In this document: in pieces, positions 12,018 to 23,719 of the stretch
How positions within the stretch are numbered: position 1 is the stretch's first letter
Layout of the letters: each line of letters begins with the position of its first letter
Source: Silene latifolia
Lineage: Eukaryota; Streptophyta; Magnoliopsida; Caryophyllales; Caryophyllaceae
Assembly: GCF_048544455.1 (NCBI RefSeq)
Contig: NC_133528.1
Coordinates: 51,884,293-51,948,292, forward strand
DNA: 64,000 nt
Reading direction: 5' to 3'
Notes under the pieces: generated by a model
What the model saw: only the letters and a program-made list of their open reading frames with translations
What the model was told of the DNA's origin: nothing
Database searches by the model: none
Program-made: the position numbers and the translations under genes

Positions 12018-12177
12018 CTTGCATTTCATGTAACTTGTACATTATTCAATTTTTGCATTGCATTTTATATGCCTTGTTATTTAATTCTTGTTACAAGAGA
12101 GCAAGTGAGGGAGGGATTTTGATGTATTTTGAATGTGTAGTGTTTGATGATCAAGTGTAGGGAAGCAATTACCTAGG

Positions 12178-14950
12178 TGTAGATACCCAGTATCTGCACC
12201 TTCCAAAAACCATCCGATGATGATCGGACTATGTGTTTTTGATATGCGTGCGTGGATTGGCTATACATGAGACAGTTTAATGCATTATTAGGATATGAAA
12301 AATGGTTTCAAAAATTGTTTTCTAACTTCATGTGCATTAAAACAACACTATTTAGAGTTAAAACCATCTTTAGACCCAACACCGACTCAGAAACCCGCAA
12401 CTCGAGTCAACCCGAGTAAACCCGAGTCTTGAATGTCAAAAATAATGCCATGAATGGTTTTATCTTGCCATTTGAATTAAAATGACACTAATTAGAGTTA
12501 AAACCGACACCGGGCCAAAAACCAACTCAAAATTCAAATCCCAACTGAACACGGGTCAAACCCGACTCAAGCACAAAATACCTACCCCAAGTAACACCCA
12601 AAATTATCTTATTAGATGCCCATATTGTTACATGACATCTTATTTGATTACCACAAAACAAACTAACCAAACAATGGATGGAGCAATGGCCACGTCCAAA
12701 TTGAAAGGGACAGTACGCCCCATTGGAGCACTAGGTGGCTCGCGCCTCAACGGGCCTCTCCTTGGCCAGCAAGGAAATTCAACCGACTTGCTACCATCCC
12801 CATTTCTCTATAAATACCCACCTTCATATACCATAATCCTCACGCGAGCGTCCGCTCCCTTACATCTCCCTTAAACTTCTAGACTCGACTTCTTAAGTAA
12901 AAAAATCGACACGTGTTTTCGACCTACCGATCGAAAACACAAGCCTCACACATTTTGTTTGGTACCGTCGCCGTGCATTCGACCGACCCATTCGACCAAC
13001 TCAACATTAATCAACATGTTTTTCAACAACATATTTTCAACTCATTTTCAAAACAAAATCCTTTTTTAAGGCACTCTTTTAAACTTCTTTGATCGCGAGT
13101 AGTCACAACGATAAAACCGTCTCTAAAGTCGTCTACCTCGCAAACATCAATACACGTAAGTGTGAGGGTGTAAACAACTCACTTATTTCATGTCTTTGCT
13201 ATTTTTAAGCATGAACAATGCATAACATAATCCAAAAATAGGAGAAATTAGCCAAAACCGGATTTTGGCCTGAGACAGGGGCTATTTGCGTAGCAGGGGA
13301 GCTCGCGCCTCTATGCCCTCTCAGGCCTTAATCCAGCCGTGTTTGTGTTCATCTTTTCGCAACATTTTCCTTTTATTTTCTTTTACGGCTTTTACCGTTT
13401 TAATTCATTTTTATGACAAATATTTTAACCATAAATCGTAATCACCCTTGGTTCCTTATACCATGACGGTTTTATCCGCGACTCATTGATATTATTTGGT
13501 TAATTACATTTTAAAGGGTATTTTATCACACTTTTCTTTTATTTACCATTTTTTCTCATTTACTTACATTTGCAAACATATTGGTCATAATTCATAATCA
13601 TACTTGGTTCTTTATACCATGTCGGTTTAATCCGGGTACGATGATAAACATTGACTAATTACAAATAAATTAACTTAACATAATTTGTTCAAATCAAACA
13701 TTTTCCTTTCACTTTTATTTCATTTTATTTTCATCTTTATTTTGACCATATAATATGTCATCCTTGGCTAATATATAAGCCATGTCGATTCAATTCGAGT
13801 ACGGTGACGAAACGGTTAAGCAAACACCTTTTACATTTTTATTAGCAAAACTATGCTTTTCAAATTTGCAAATCCGATAACGAATATTACTAACATAATA
13901 TTAATTATTCCAAGTCATGCAATTATACTTGCTAATCATTAATCATAAATACGGTTTTGAATAACCTTTTAAACAACCAGGAGAGGTCCCTTGGACTGTC
14001 CTATGGCTCGCGCCCGAAGGAACCTCCTGTTTCCTGTATTTCAAATCTAAACAAGCCTTGTTCTCTCGCCTTATGGCTCGCGCCCCTAAGGGGTTGCATG
14101 GCACTGTTCTGTTTCGTTTTTAGCACTTGTCTTGGTTGATCCCGACTACGGTTAACCCGAATACATGATGGATCAGATTGACAAGTTTACGTTTTTACAC
14201 TTTGTCATTTGAAACCCTTTTTCAAACAATTGGATCGTGTTAAGCATCATACTCCGAATTTGGTAAATGGATGTTTAATTTCCGTTTTCACATGCAAATC
14301 AATCTAAATCCAACTTGACATCATTTTCTTGATATTTGGATAAACAAACCGACTTAGGAAATTCTCACATGTTAGGTTAAACTTTTGGATGTGCATTCAT
14401 GCAGTTACCGTTTTATCAATTCTTGCACTTAAACAACCACGATCGATCAGTAGAGGCCTCTAACGCGGGCGGGATTTGGTGTTCGATTAAAGTGCTTGCC
14501 AATACGTACCCTCACCCCTTACTCAGAACCTTTGGATAGTAAATGGCCATATCCAGGGCGTACGAGAGTCATTCTAGCGATAGGATGCTAAAGGGGGACG
14601 AGTCCTTATCTTTAGTACCTATGGCAAACACCGCTTTTTTTTTAGCTTGGTTGACCTAGGTATAAAGTGGATTCGAACGGGTTCCAAGCATCCCACAAAT
14701 ACTTCATGGCGACTCCGAACATCTCTTGCATCGTTTTGAGGCCCTTGCCGAGAAGAACCGACCGATCTAAAACGATCTCTTGTATCGTTTCGAGACCCTT
14801 GCCGAGAAGAAACCGACCGATCTAAAACAATCCGGTCGAAAGCATTTCTACGCCATCGAGCGTGGTTTCAAAAGACCGCTGCATGTCCACAGTTTGGCTT
14901 GGTGTGCAGGTGGCTCGTGTCTACAGAGCGGCAGGTGGCCTATGTCCACA
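12178..14950 (+). repeat. 5' LTR of element C
   Basis: Starts TGTAGATACCCAGTATCTGC directly after A's sequence ends and finishes near 14950 (TGTCCACA), three bases before the primer-binding site. The end is uncertain: TCTACA near 14921 mirrors the TGTAGA start better, and the last 130 bases contain short duplications (CCACAGTTTGGC twice; a 60-bp unit with GACCCTTGCCGAGAAG twice near 14730 and 14787). There is no gene in it. Confidence 0.7.
12809..12816 (+). promoter_or_regulatory. TATA box of element C LTR
   Basis: TATAAATA followed by CCCACC in the first third of the LTR, a plausible transcription start context. Confidence 0.55.
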
Positions 14951-14953
14951 GTT

Positions 14954-14971
14954 TGGCGACTCCGCTGGGGA
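14954..14971 (+). other. Primer-binding site of element C
   Basis: TGGCGACTCCGCTGGGGA, the motif I know from Tat/Ogre-type elements (tRNA-Arg primer, from memory). A partial match, TGGCGACTCCG, also occurs at 14707 in the LTR end region. Confidence 0.8.
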
Positions 14972-15419
14972 ATACTAGGACACTTGTGTCTTTGTGATCC
15001 TTAGAGGTGAAACTCGAACGAGGTCGTGGTTAAAGTGAATAAATTGATATTACGGTCATAAGTCGGGTTTCGTGTCCGGGCCCACAGCCTAACCTTTTTC
15101 GACCAGTTGGCTCGTCCCGTCGGCGTGAATTTTCTCATCCCCGCGTTTCGAATCCCAATTGAGTCAAGCATACTGTTGACGTTACACATTTCGGTTTCGT
15201 TAAAGAGCTTTCATTTCCTTCGTGCAGGACGCTAGGGCACCCTCCTTACACATTTTGTTTGGATTGGTATCCCTCTCGAAAATCGGGGTTTGATCGCTTG
15301 GTGTGTAACCCACCCTTTTAAGCCAAAACTCGTGTCAGCATTATACATAATATAATGAACTGCGAGTGCTTATGTGCTATGTGATCATAAGTCCTTCCGT
15401 GTCATTTTCAAACTTTCAA

Positions 15420-16080
15420 AACACCTTTTTACGCCGTTATAATGGCCATTTCAAACCTCAGTCTTTCGCCGACCGTTACACACCTTTTAAGGCCGTCGTA
15501 ATGACGATTTTCAAACCCGATTTTCTACAACCGTTTCAAAAGCATCTTTTTAGGCCGTCGTGATGACGATTTTCAAACCCGATTTTCTACAACCGTTTCA
15601 AAAGCACCTTTTTAGGCCGTCGTAATGACGATTTTCAAACACGATTTTCTACAACCATTTCAAAAGCACCTTTTTAGGCCGTCGTAATGACGATTTTCAA
15701 ACCCGGTTTCTACAACCGTTTCAAAAAAGCATATTTTTAGGCCGTCGTAATGACGATTTTCAAACACGGTTTTCTACAACCGTTACAAAAGCACCCTTTT
15801 AGGCCGTCGTAATGACGATTTTAAAACCCGGTTTTTAACAACCGTTTCAAAACACCGTTTTATGCCATTATAATGGCCATTTCAAAACCTGGGTTTTATA
15901 ACCATTTCAAAAACACCTTTTGAGGCCGTTGTAATGACGATTTCAAACCTTGGTTTTCACAAACCATTTCAAAATACCCTTTTACGTCGTCGTAATGGCC
16001 GTTTCAAACCTTGGTCCCTCGCCGACCGTTGCATTCACAAAGCGCCCTTTTACGCCGTCGTAATGACAAATTCTACCCTC
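15420..16080 (+). repeat. Minisatellite, 62-bp unit, about 10 copies
   Basis: The core GGCCGTCGTAATGACGATTT recurs at 15491, 15553, 15615, 15677, 15740 and 15802, a period of 62-63 bases, with diverged copies on both sides (GCCATTATAATGGCCATTT variants). Each core is a short inverted repeat (CGTCGTAATGACG). Confidence 0.9.
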
Positions 16081-16249
16081 GAATTTTCAAAATTCGAAAG
16101 CAATTTTCAAACAAAAACGTTTTTCAAACCGTCGTAATGACAATTTCAACCCGTGCAATTTTCCAAATTTCAAACCGCGTTTTGGAAACGAATTTGACCT
16201 TTGTCCAAGCCGTCATAAGGACGAATTCAATTTCCAAAGTTTTTCTGAG

Positions 16250-16620
16250 ATTCCATTTTGAAAACCAATTTAACCATTTTTAGATTTTAAATCAAATTTC
16301 AAATCTTTGAAAACAAATTTAATCGTTTTCAGATTTCAAATCAAATTTCAAATCATTTACAAATTTAACCGTTTTCAAGTTTCAATTTAAATTCAAGTCT
16401 TTGAAAATAGATTTAACCGTTTTCAAATTTCAATTCAAAATCAAATCTTTGAAAACAAATTTAACCGTTTTCAAATTTCAAATCAAAACTCAATCATTTG
16501 AAAATAAATTTTACCGTTTTCAAATTCTCCAATTTCAAATCGTTTGGAAACAAATTTAACCGTTTTCAAATTTTAAACCCAATTTCAAGTTCTTTGAAAA
16601 CAAATTTAAGCCATTTTCTA
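16250..16620 (+). repeat. AT-rich minisatellite, about 48-bp unit, about 7 copies
   Basis: Units are built on AATTTAACCGTTTTCAAATT; the AACCGTTTTC core falls near 16270, 16320, 16367, 16415, 16463, 16511 and 16558. Confidence 0.85.
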
Positions 16621-17397
16621 CACCGAAATAATAACAATTTTAAAACTCGTTTTCGAACCATTTCAAAATACACGGTTTGCGTCGACATAATGGCCGTTTC
16701 AATTTCCGAAACCTCGATTTCGAAAAACGCCTTTGAAAATAACGCACCGTTTTCTGAGCCGTTGCAACCCCCCGATTATTTCAAACCCGTCTTCCGAAAA
16801 TGACCTCAACCTTTTTCGAAAGTCAACCTCAAGCAAATCTTGCTTTTTGAAAATTTCTATTTTCGAAAATCCTTTTTAAATAATGACATCGAACATATCA
16901 GTCCACCTTTCCGATTCAGCCCCGAGTCGATTAGAGTCCAGTCGATTTCAAGTCAAGTCGTCTAGATAACGTCGAGTCTCTGCCGAAGTTAGTACCTACC
17001 TTCTGGTCTAGGTCGTGTCGCCTAATTGTCGAGACATCTTCAATGGTGTTAGGAGAGTAAAAAACTCTCGGGTATTAAACCCGCCTTTCCCCTACATTAC
17101 GGGTCAAAAGTCAAGTTTGTGTACGCGTCTCGTCCAACGGCGTCACTCCATCGACAAACCTCCACATCTCGCCAGAAGTCGTCTGTCTAGGCATCACTAT
17201 GCCAAAGTCGGCACTCGAGTCTAAATTCAATGTCTTGCACCCAGAGTTCAAACACAAGAGGTCATTCACGATCTTTAATGAACTCGTACCTAGTCACACC
17301 GTCGCGTCTCCACAACAAAACTGCCTTTTGTACATATGTGTCGTACTTGCTCTTGTTTGTGCAATCCCTTGCCAAGACAAGTTATACGCCTATCGTT

Positions 17398-17762
17398 ATG
17401 TCAAATAGGAAACCCTTGGGTGCCATCAATCGCCAACCAGAAACTCAAGAAGCTGATCAATCTGCATCCGCCATGACTTCTGCCGAAACCAACAACATGG
17501 TCCTTCGACTCCTAGCTACAGTGGAAAACTTGAGCACTCGTCTCTCCCAAGTTGAGGACAAAATGATAACCGGGAATTTTCCTTCTTCTGATATTGATCA
17601 AAGGGTTAAGCTCCTTGAAAGCCGACTACTTGCCAACGACAAAACCAACCCTAGTTAGAAGGCTACCAAAACCACTGAAGCCAATGCCGTAGGTGCTCCA
17701 CCAACCAAAACCAGACGACCTCATGGGTCCTTCCCTGATTTGGGTATGCCTTATGCCACAAC
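17398..17762 (+). pseudogene. gag N-terminus of element C, cut by element D
   Basis: The start methionine at 17398 (MSNRKPLGAINRQPETQ) begins a frame with a coiled-coil-like heptad region (LRLLATVENLSTRLSQVEDKM). A nonsense TAG follows at 17656, then the frame continues with PHGSFPDLGMPYATT until D starts at 17763. Joining the flanks keeps the frame for a few codons before a stop, so this was the gag start before D landed. Tat-type gag is assigned from position after the PBS and leader and from the knuckle modules in the second half. Confidence 0.7.
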
Positions 17763-18826
17763 TGTAACACCCCCATATACCAAGGAGCCTTAACAAGACC
17801 TTCCCCAGCAGATAAGGGCGTTACCATCTTAGTTGCCCGAGAAATAGTAATAATCAATCGTCGATAAGAGAACAATTATGTTTAATTATAAGTGATTAAC
17901 CAAAATAAAAGATACAACTCGTGACATCTATCAACTACGTGCAACTATCTCTGCCATGACTCGTGGTAGACTCGTCCCTCCAAGCACCCAACTATGATCC
18001 AGATATCCACCTGCTAAGACCGACTGCTCACTATTGTGGATCACGGCAGACACAACACATGAACAAAACACAACAACACCACACAAGGTCAGTAACTGAA
18101 GGACCACTCAAAGCCAGACACAACAAGCATACACAGATCACCTTCTCCAATCACCCACACTCCTCTGACTGCCCGAAGGTCCAATCCTGCCAGATTACCA
18201 ATCACAACCAGTAATCCCTGCCGCCAGTGGGGGACCGCAGCCGTACCCACCAAATCCCCGCTCATCAATCCCGAGCGAAAACCCATGTTTCTTAATGTGC
18301 ACATCCCCTCCTGTGGCGGGTTGCACAGAGGGAGAATCAAGGGCGTGAAGCCACTCCCGTAAGTTACTCCACTCAGCCGAGGATGTGCCTAGCGAACCAG
18401 AGAGAAGCAACAACCAACTACAACCAATCTACACTACCAAACATAACACCAAACACAACCAGATTCTATAAACAATATACTATACAACCAATAGTACTGA
18501 ATAGGAAAACCTATCTCTAGCAAACCGTAGCGATTCCGCAAACGACCATAAGACGACAAGCAACCACCAGAACCACCTATAACAAACAGTATGACCATCT
18601 ATTACCACTGCCACAATCACAAACGAAACCAAGAAAGACGATGATAATGAAGACAACATACCTGTACATAGCATTCCGGCGACAAGACCGCTACCCGAGT
18701 CATGCTTCCCATCCCCATGGTGTCTCCACTCTCAAAAGCTCCAAAAGGGTGGATATAGGTGAAGGGATAGAGAGGTGACGGCAGCTAGGTTTAGGAGAAA
18801 AAGAAAAGAAATGATTTCGGTTCCAC
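17763..18826 (-). repeat. Left (3') LTR of element D, part before CACTA insertion
   Basis: Matches 33602-34654 with scattered substitutions and one extra block of about 24 bases near 18020. The last three bases (CAC) are E's target duplication. The LTR resumes at 28461. Confidence 0.9.
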
Positions 18827-18840
18827 CACTACTACAAATA

Positions 18841-19150
18841 CAGGCAACCACAACGGCCCTTTAACAACGCTTATTCACGAAAATCATCAAAACACGTTGT
18901 AGAATTTATTCCGCGAATTTTACCAAACTTAATTACAACGGTTATGTGTTGTTAACCGTTGTTATTTGTTTTAACAACGGGTCATACTTAAACAACCGTT
19001 GTTAATGAAAAAACTAATAACAACGGTTAATTTTTAACCGTTGTTAATGGTTTGGCGCCAAATTAGTGAAAAGTAATCACAACGGTTATATTAGAACCCG
19101 TTTTTAATACGTTTTAACAACGGTTGTAGACTTAATAACCGTTGTTATTA
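18841..19150. repeat. Left subterminal motif array of element E
   Basis: Repeated AACAACGGTT and its inverse, arranged as inverted pairs with 10-20 base spacers. In CACTA elements such arrays bind the element's own protein. The same motif forms the arrays at 22975-23225 and 27930-28445. Confidence 0.85.
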
Positions 19151-19492
19151 ATATTATGAAAATCTTAAGAACAACATATTGCTTTATTCTGCTATACACT
19201 ACAAACACAAACACAAGCTAATACTGCTACTATATCATCCTCCATTCCTCCCTGATCGTCTCTCTGTCTTCATCTCCGTCACTGTTGTCACGTCTTCTCT
19301 CCCTCATCGCGCGTGTTTATCAATCAGGTATATATATGTTTCTTAGCAACGCTTATAACTAGATATAGGATTTTTTGGGTTATTATCTAATTTGTTGATA
19401 ATTTAGCTTAATTGCTTTCCTGAATTTCGTTTATTTGTTTTCCTATTATTGTATTTTCTGAGTTAGTTGCCTATTATTACGAATGTAGAATA

Positions 19493-22400
19493 ATGACTCG
19501 AACTTGGATGATTGATGCAAATATGAGTGACCGCACCTACAAGGATGGTTTAGTTGAATTTTATGAATTCGTTTCGAACAATTTGAAAGGTTCTTCTAGT
19601 ATTGCATGTCCTTGTGAAAGATGTGGTAATATTAGCTATATGGCTTTTCCGGACGTTAAAATACACCTAGAAAAGTGGAGATTTAGTCGATCCTATACAC
19701 TTTGGATTTTTCATGGGGAATCATTAGAGGAAGAGAATAACTCTGAAGAAGATGATGTTGAGGTACACGAAAGGCTAACCGATGATCCTGAGTTTGCCGA
19801 GTTTTTGAGTTGGAAGAGTTGGAAGTAGAGAAGTTGAATGTTGGGTCTATAGATAATGAAGAGAATGATGATGAGTCCATTGCTTTTGAAGATGTAGGTG
19901 ATGACACTAGTAATTGGGATGACCTTAACAACATGTATGAGATGTTGTGTGAGTCTGAAGCACCTCTTTATCCTGGTTGTAAGTTCACAAAAATGTCGGC
20001 TGTGGTGAAGTTGTATAATATCAAGAGGGCAAATGGGGTGAGTGACACGTGTTTCACTAGTTTTTTAGCCTTGATAAAGGAGTTGCTTCCTGATGGTAAT
20101 GTTCTACCTGTTAAGACATATGAGGCGAAAAAACTAATAAGAGGAGTGGGTATGAAATATGAGAAAATACATGCATGTCCAAATGATTGCATATTGTATC
20201 GGAAATTATATCAAAACTTAACCAATTGCCCTAAATGTTTGGAGTGGCGTTATAAGGATAAGGAAGGGATCCCGGCTAAGGTGTTGTGGTATTTTCCATT
20301 GATACCAAGAGTCATAAGGATTTATGCGAATCCCGATGATGCAAAAATGTTAACTTGGCATGAAACAGGAAGAATAAATGATGGAAAGCTAAGACACCCT
20401 AAGCAGATGGTAAGCAATGGAAATCGTTCGACGCTAAGTATCCCGAGTTCGGCAATGAACCTAGAAACTTACGTCTAGCGCTGTCCATTGATGGAATGAA
20501 CCCACACGGAAACATGAGTAGCCAACATAGTACTTGGCCGTAGTGTTGGCTATTTATAACTTACCTCCATATGTGTGCATGAAAAGAAAGTATTTGATGT
20601 TGTCGTTGTTAATTTCCGGCCCTAAACAACCTGGAAATGATATAGATGTATATTTGGAACCTCTTCTAGATGATTTGCGATTGTTGTGGGATAGTGGGAT
20701 AGAAGTATTTGATGCATATAAGAACGAAACTTTCAATTTGAGAGCGATGTTATTGTGTACAATAACCGACTATCCGGCTTATGGCGACCTTTTCGGGCAC
20801 ACAGTTCATGGGAAAGAGGCTTGTCCATTGTGTGGGGAGGATATCGAGTCCGAATACTTGAAGTCTTCTCGTAAGTATGTGTATATGGGAAATAGGAGGT
20901 TCTTGTCTCATGACCATTGTTATCGCAAGATGCAGAAAGCATTCAATGGAAGACAAGAACTTCGTCAACCTCCTAGAATTTTGAGTGGGCATGAAGTTTA
21001 TCAGAAAGTAAAGCATATTGAGATAGATTATGGGAAGAAGAGCGGCTCTAAATTGTCTACTCGTGGGTATAAGAAAAGATCCATATTTTTTGATAAACTT
21101 CCATCGGCCTCGACTGGAGGTCGGCATTGCCTCGATTTCATGCACATTGAGAAAAATGTCTGTGATAATATTATCAATACCCTTCTAAATGTTCCTGGTA
21201 AAACAAAGGATAACGCCGCAGCTAGGGAAGATATGAAAATGATGGGTATTAGGCTAGAGTTGGCACCACAGAAGAGAGGTAATCGTACATTTTTACCGCC
21301 AGCAGCTTTTACCCTTTCACATAATGAGAGAAAAGAGTTCTGTGCATGCTTGAATGGAATTAAAATGCCACATGGTTATTCGTCGAACATCAAAAGCCTA
21401 GTGTTGATGCAAGACCTAAAACTCACCGGGTTAAAGTCACATGATTGTCACACTTTGATGCAACAATTACTACCTGTGGCTATTCGTTCCATTTTACCTG
21501 AAAAGGTAAGATATGCTATAACTAGATTCTGTCTCTTCTTCCAGTCCATATGCGAGAAAGTCATCGATCCCGATGACGCGGATTCATTGCAGGACCTCGT
21601 TGTAACCTCTCTTTGTCAGTTGGAAATGTATTTTCCACCCTCTTTCTTCACTATCATGATTCATCTGACCATTCACTTGGTTAGGGAGATTTTGTACCTT
21701 GGGCCCGTGTACTTGAGATACCAGTATCCTTTCGAAAGATTAATGAAAGTCTACAAGGACTATACATCTAATCGGTATCGTCCGGAAGGTTGTATTGCTG
21801 AACGCGCTATTTTAGACGAAGCTCTTTCATATTGTTACGCTCATCTCTCCCCGAAGGAGTTGATTGGCGTTCCTAAGAATCGTCATAGTGACTGGATGAC
21901 CGGAAAAGGTATTAGGGGCCGGGTTGAAAAAATTGTGACACGTGAAATGTTGCATTTAGCACACATGTATGTGCTAAACAACGAAGATGAGGTGCAACCT
22001 TATATTCAACAACACAAAGATGAGCTCAAATACGATCACCAAAACAAGACCGAGAAGTGGATTGCGAACGAGCATACGAAGACGTTTCGAGAGTGGTTTA
22101 GGAATATTGTCTTACAAAGTGTACTTGATCAAACTGGTGATGACATCTCTCCTAGGTTACTACGTCTTGGTTTAGGTCCAAATGCCAGGGTCACCTTTTA
22201 CAACAGTTTTGCCATTAATGGATATACTTTTTACACCCGCGAGCAAGATGAGGTGAGCACAATGCAAAATAGTGGTGTGAGTTCTGAATTTGAGGCAATG
22301 CACTTTGCTACTTCAAAAGATAAAAAGCCTATTTGGGGAAAATGCCTTTATTGTGGTGTTATTCAAGAAATATTGGTACTAGATTACATTGATTTCACAA

Positions 22401-22804
22401 TGCCTTTGTTTCGATGTAACTGGGTTGATAACAACATCCATTGTGTCCGAAAGGATAAGATGGGATTTACGTTGGTCAATCTGGGTAAGGTTGGCAATAA
22501 TAAGGATGATCCTTTCATAATGGCATCCCAAGCTAAACAAGTGTTCAATGTCACCGATCCTATGGATAAGAAGTGGTCTGTTGTACTGTCTATAAGGAAA
22601 AGAAGGAGTAGTCCATCCGATAATGATGATGATAATCAGGATGTCGTTTTTGAGGGAATGGATCAATCTACCACTGTATCTTATTTCGACGATGTTGACA
22701 CTGATCATGAGGACACTGAAAGCATCTATATGTGTGATGACCATGGTGAAGGTATTTGGGTTAACGAAGAAACTATGACATCCAAGAAACGTCCCCGATC
22801 CTGA
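19493..22804 (+). pseudogene. TNP2-like CACTA transposase (element E), three frameshifts
   Basis: The transposase that would cut and paste the element in the nucleus. The N-terminal transposase-associated domain is 19493-19720 (WMIDANMSDRTYKDGL, then CPCERCGN). The TNP2 core follows: PLYPGCKFTKMSAVVKLYNI, YEKIHACPNDCILYRK, CPLCGEDIES and GGRHCLDFMHIEKNVCDNII. Then come a DUF4218-type region (LTGLKSHDCHTLMQQLLP, YLRYQYPFERLMKVYKDYT) and a DUF4216-type C-terminus (DDPFIMASQAKQVFNVTDP) before an acidic tail and stop at 22804. The frame shifts near 19815, 20411 and 20541. Between the last two, the correct reading (FDAKYPEFGNEPRNLRLALS) lies in a third frame. The start at 19493 is the first ATG and gives a full-length N-terminus. 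I see no intron with proper borders that would explain the shifts. Confidence 0.92.
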
Positions 22805-22974
22805 GATAGTTCATCAGGACACAGTATGCATGCATGCTGGTGTAAGTTGTCTTATTTTCTTGATCTTATTATTAGATGTGGATGCTGGTGTTGAAATTGC
22901 TGAATAATGTTGCAGTATGTATTGTTACAGAGTTTGGACCGTAATGGAATTACTGATAATTAAAAAAAAAAGAG

Positions 22975-23225
22975 GTTCAACAATAACAACGGTTATATTT
23001 AAATTACCCGTTGTTAATACTTTCAACAACGGGTGTAGTACCTCTACCCGTTGTCAATTATTTTTTTGACATATTTCATTTTGGCGCAAATTTGGTGAAA
23101 ATATATTACAACGGGTATATTTTAACCGTTGTAATAAACTTTTGACAACGGTTTACTTTTATTGACCCGTTGTTATTAACATATAACAACGGTTCTTCTT
23201 TGAGCACCCGTTGTCAATAGTTTGT
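22975..23225. repeat. Internal subterminal-type motif array of element E
   Basis: Five inverted pairs of AACAACGGTT/ACAACGGGT with their inverses lie between the two genes. The linking sequence TTTGGCGC-AAATT-GTGAAAA near 23070-23100 is also found in the left terminal array (19050-19075), so this block looks like a duplicate of the element's own 5' end placed upstream of the second gene. Confidence 0.85.
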
Positions 23226-23719
23226 CTTAATAAAAAACTAATATAGAAACCCATACAGCATGCCATACACAAACACACACAACATTATTATTAGTTCAAC
23301 CGTTGGTATCCTGAGTTAATTCTTCTCTCTTCCTCGCTTTTTACATTCTCGTCGCCGCCGCCGCCGCTTGATTTCAAGCCCAGATTCCGTTGCCTTCCCT
23401 TATCATCCCGCTCGTTCTCTTTATCATCATCATCAACAGGTATGTTCACTTTAATTTTGTGTTTCGTCATTAGGGTTTTAAGACGATCATCTTGTTTCTT
23501 TTTCATGCATCTGTTTGTTTTTCGTCTTCTTTGTTATCTTTATCATCCCGCATCATCTACTTTACTCCTCTTATCGGGGTTTAGGATTTTAGAAGCTCAA
23601 TCTGTTGTTTTAAATTTTCATTCCTATTAGGGTTTAGGGTTTTAGATAATACTCTGCATGTACGTTGTTAAGTTGTTCATTTCCAGCTATATCATTCATA
23701 TTTGGGTTTTAGGATTATC

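Larger units (their letters stand above)
7472..12177 (+). mobile_element. Element A: Athila-like gag-protease retrotransposon, interrupted on both sides
   Basis: Order: partial 5' LTR (7472-8837), tRNA-Asp primer-binding site (8841-8858), degraded gag-protease (8973-12017), then a short tail that stops matching element G at 12177, exactly where C's LTR begins. A and G are the same family: gag-protease, the bases after it (GGTGGAGTCC, ACCACCATTTGTAAATATT) and the later LTR half are alike. The first part of the LTR lies beyond B to the left; the rest of the element (expected ORF1 and 3' LTR) must lie beyond C's far end outside the window. Confidence 0.85.
14972..17397 (+). other. Element C leader before gag
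   Basis: 2.4 kb without a convincing coding frame. It holds the two tandem arrays listed separately (15420-16080 and 16250-16620). The stretch 16620-17397 is unique sequence. Confidence 0.6.

Noticed and set aside
15420-16080. Regular repeats with spacers, CRISPR-like at first sight
   Set aside because: Units are head-to-tail 62-bp minisatellite copies in which the spacers are also conserved, within a plant retrotransposon leader.
18089-18674. Minus-strand open frames with matching copies at 33906-34495
   Set aside because: The match exists only because both are LTRs of D; the frames carry stops and no known domain.
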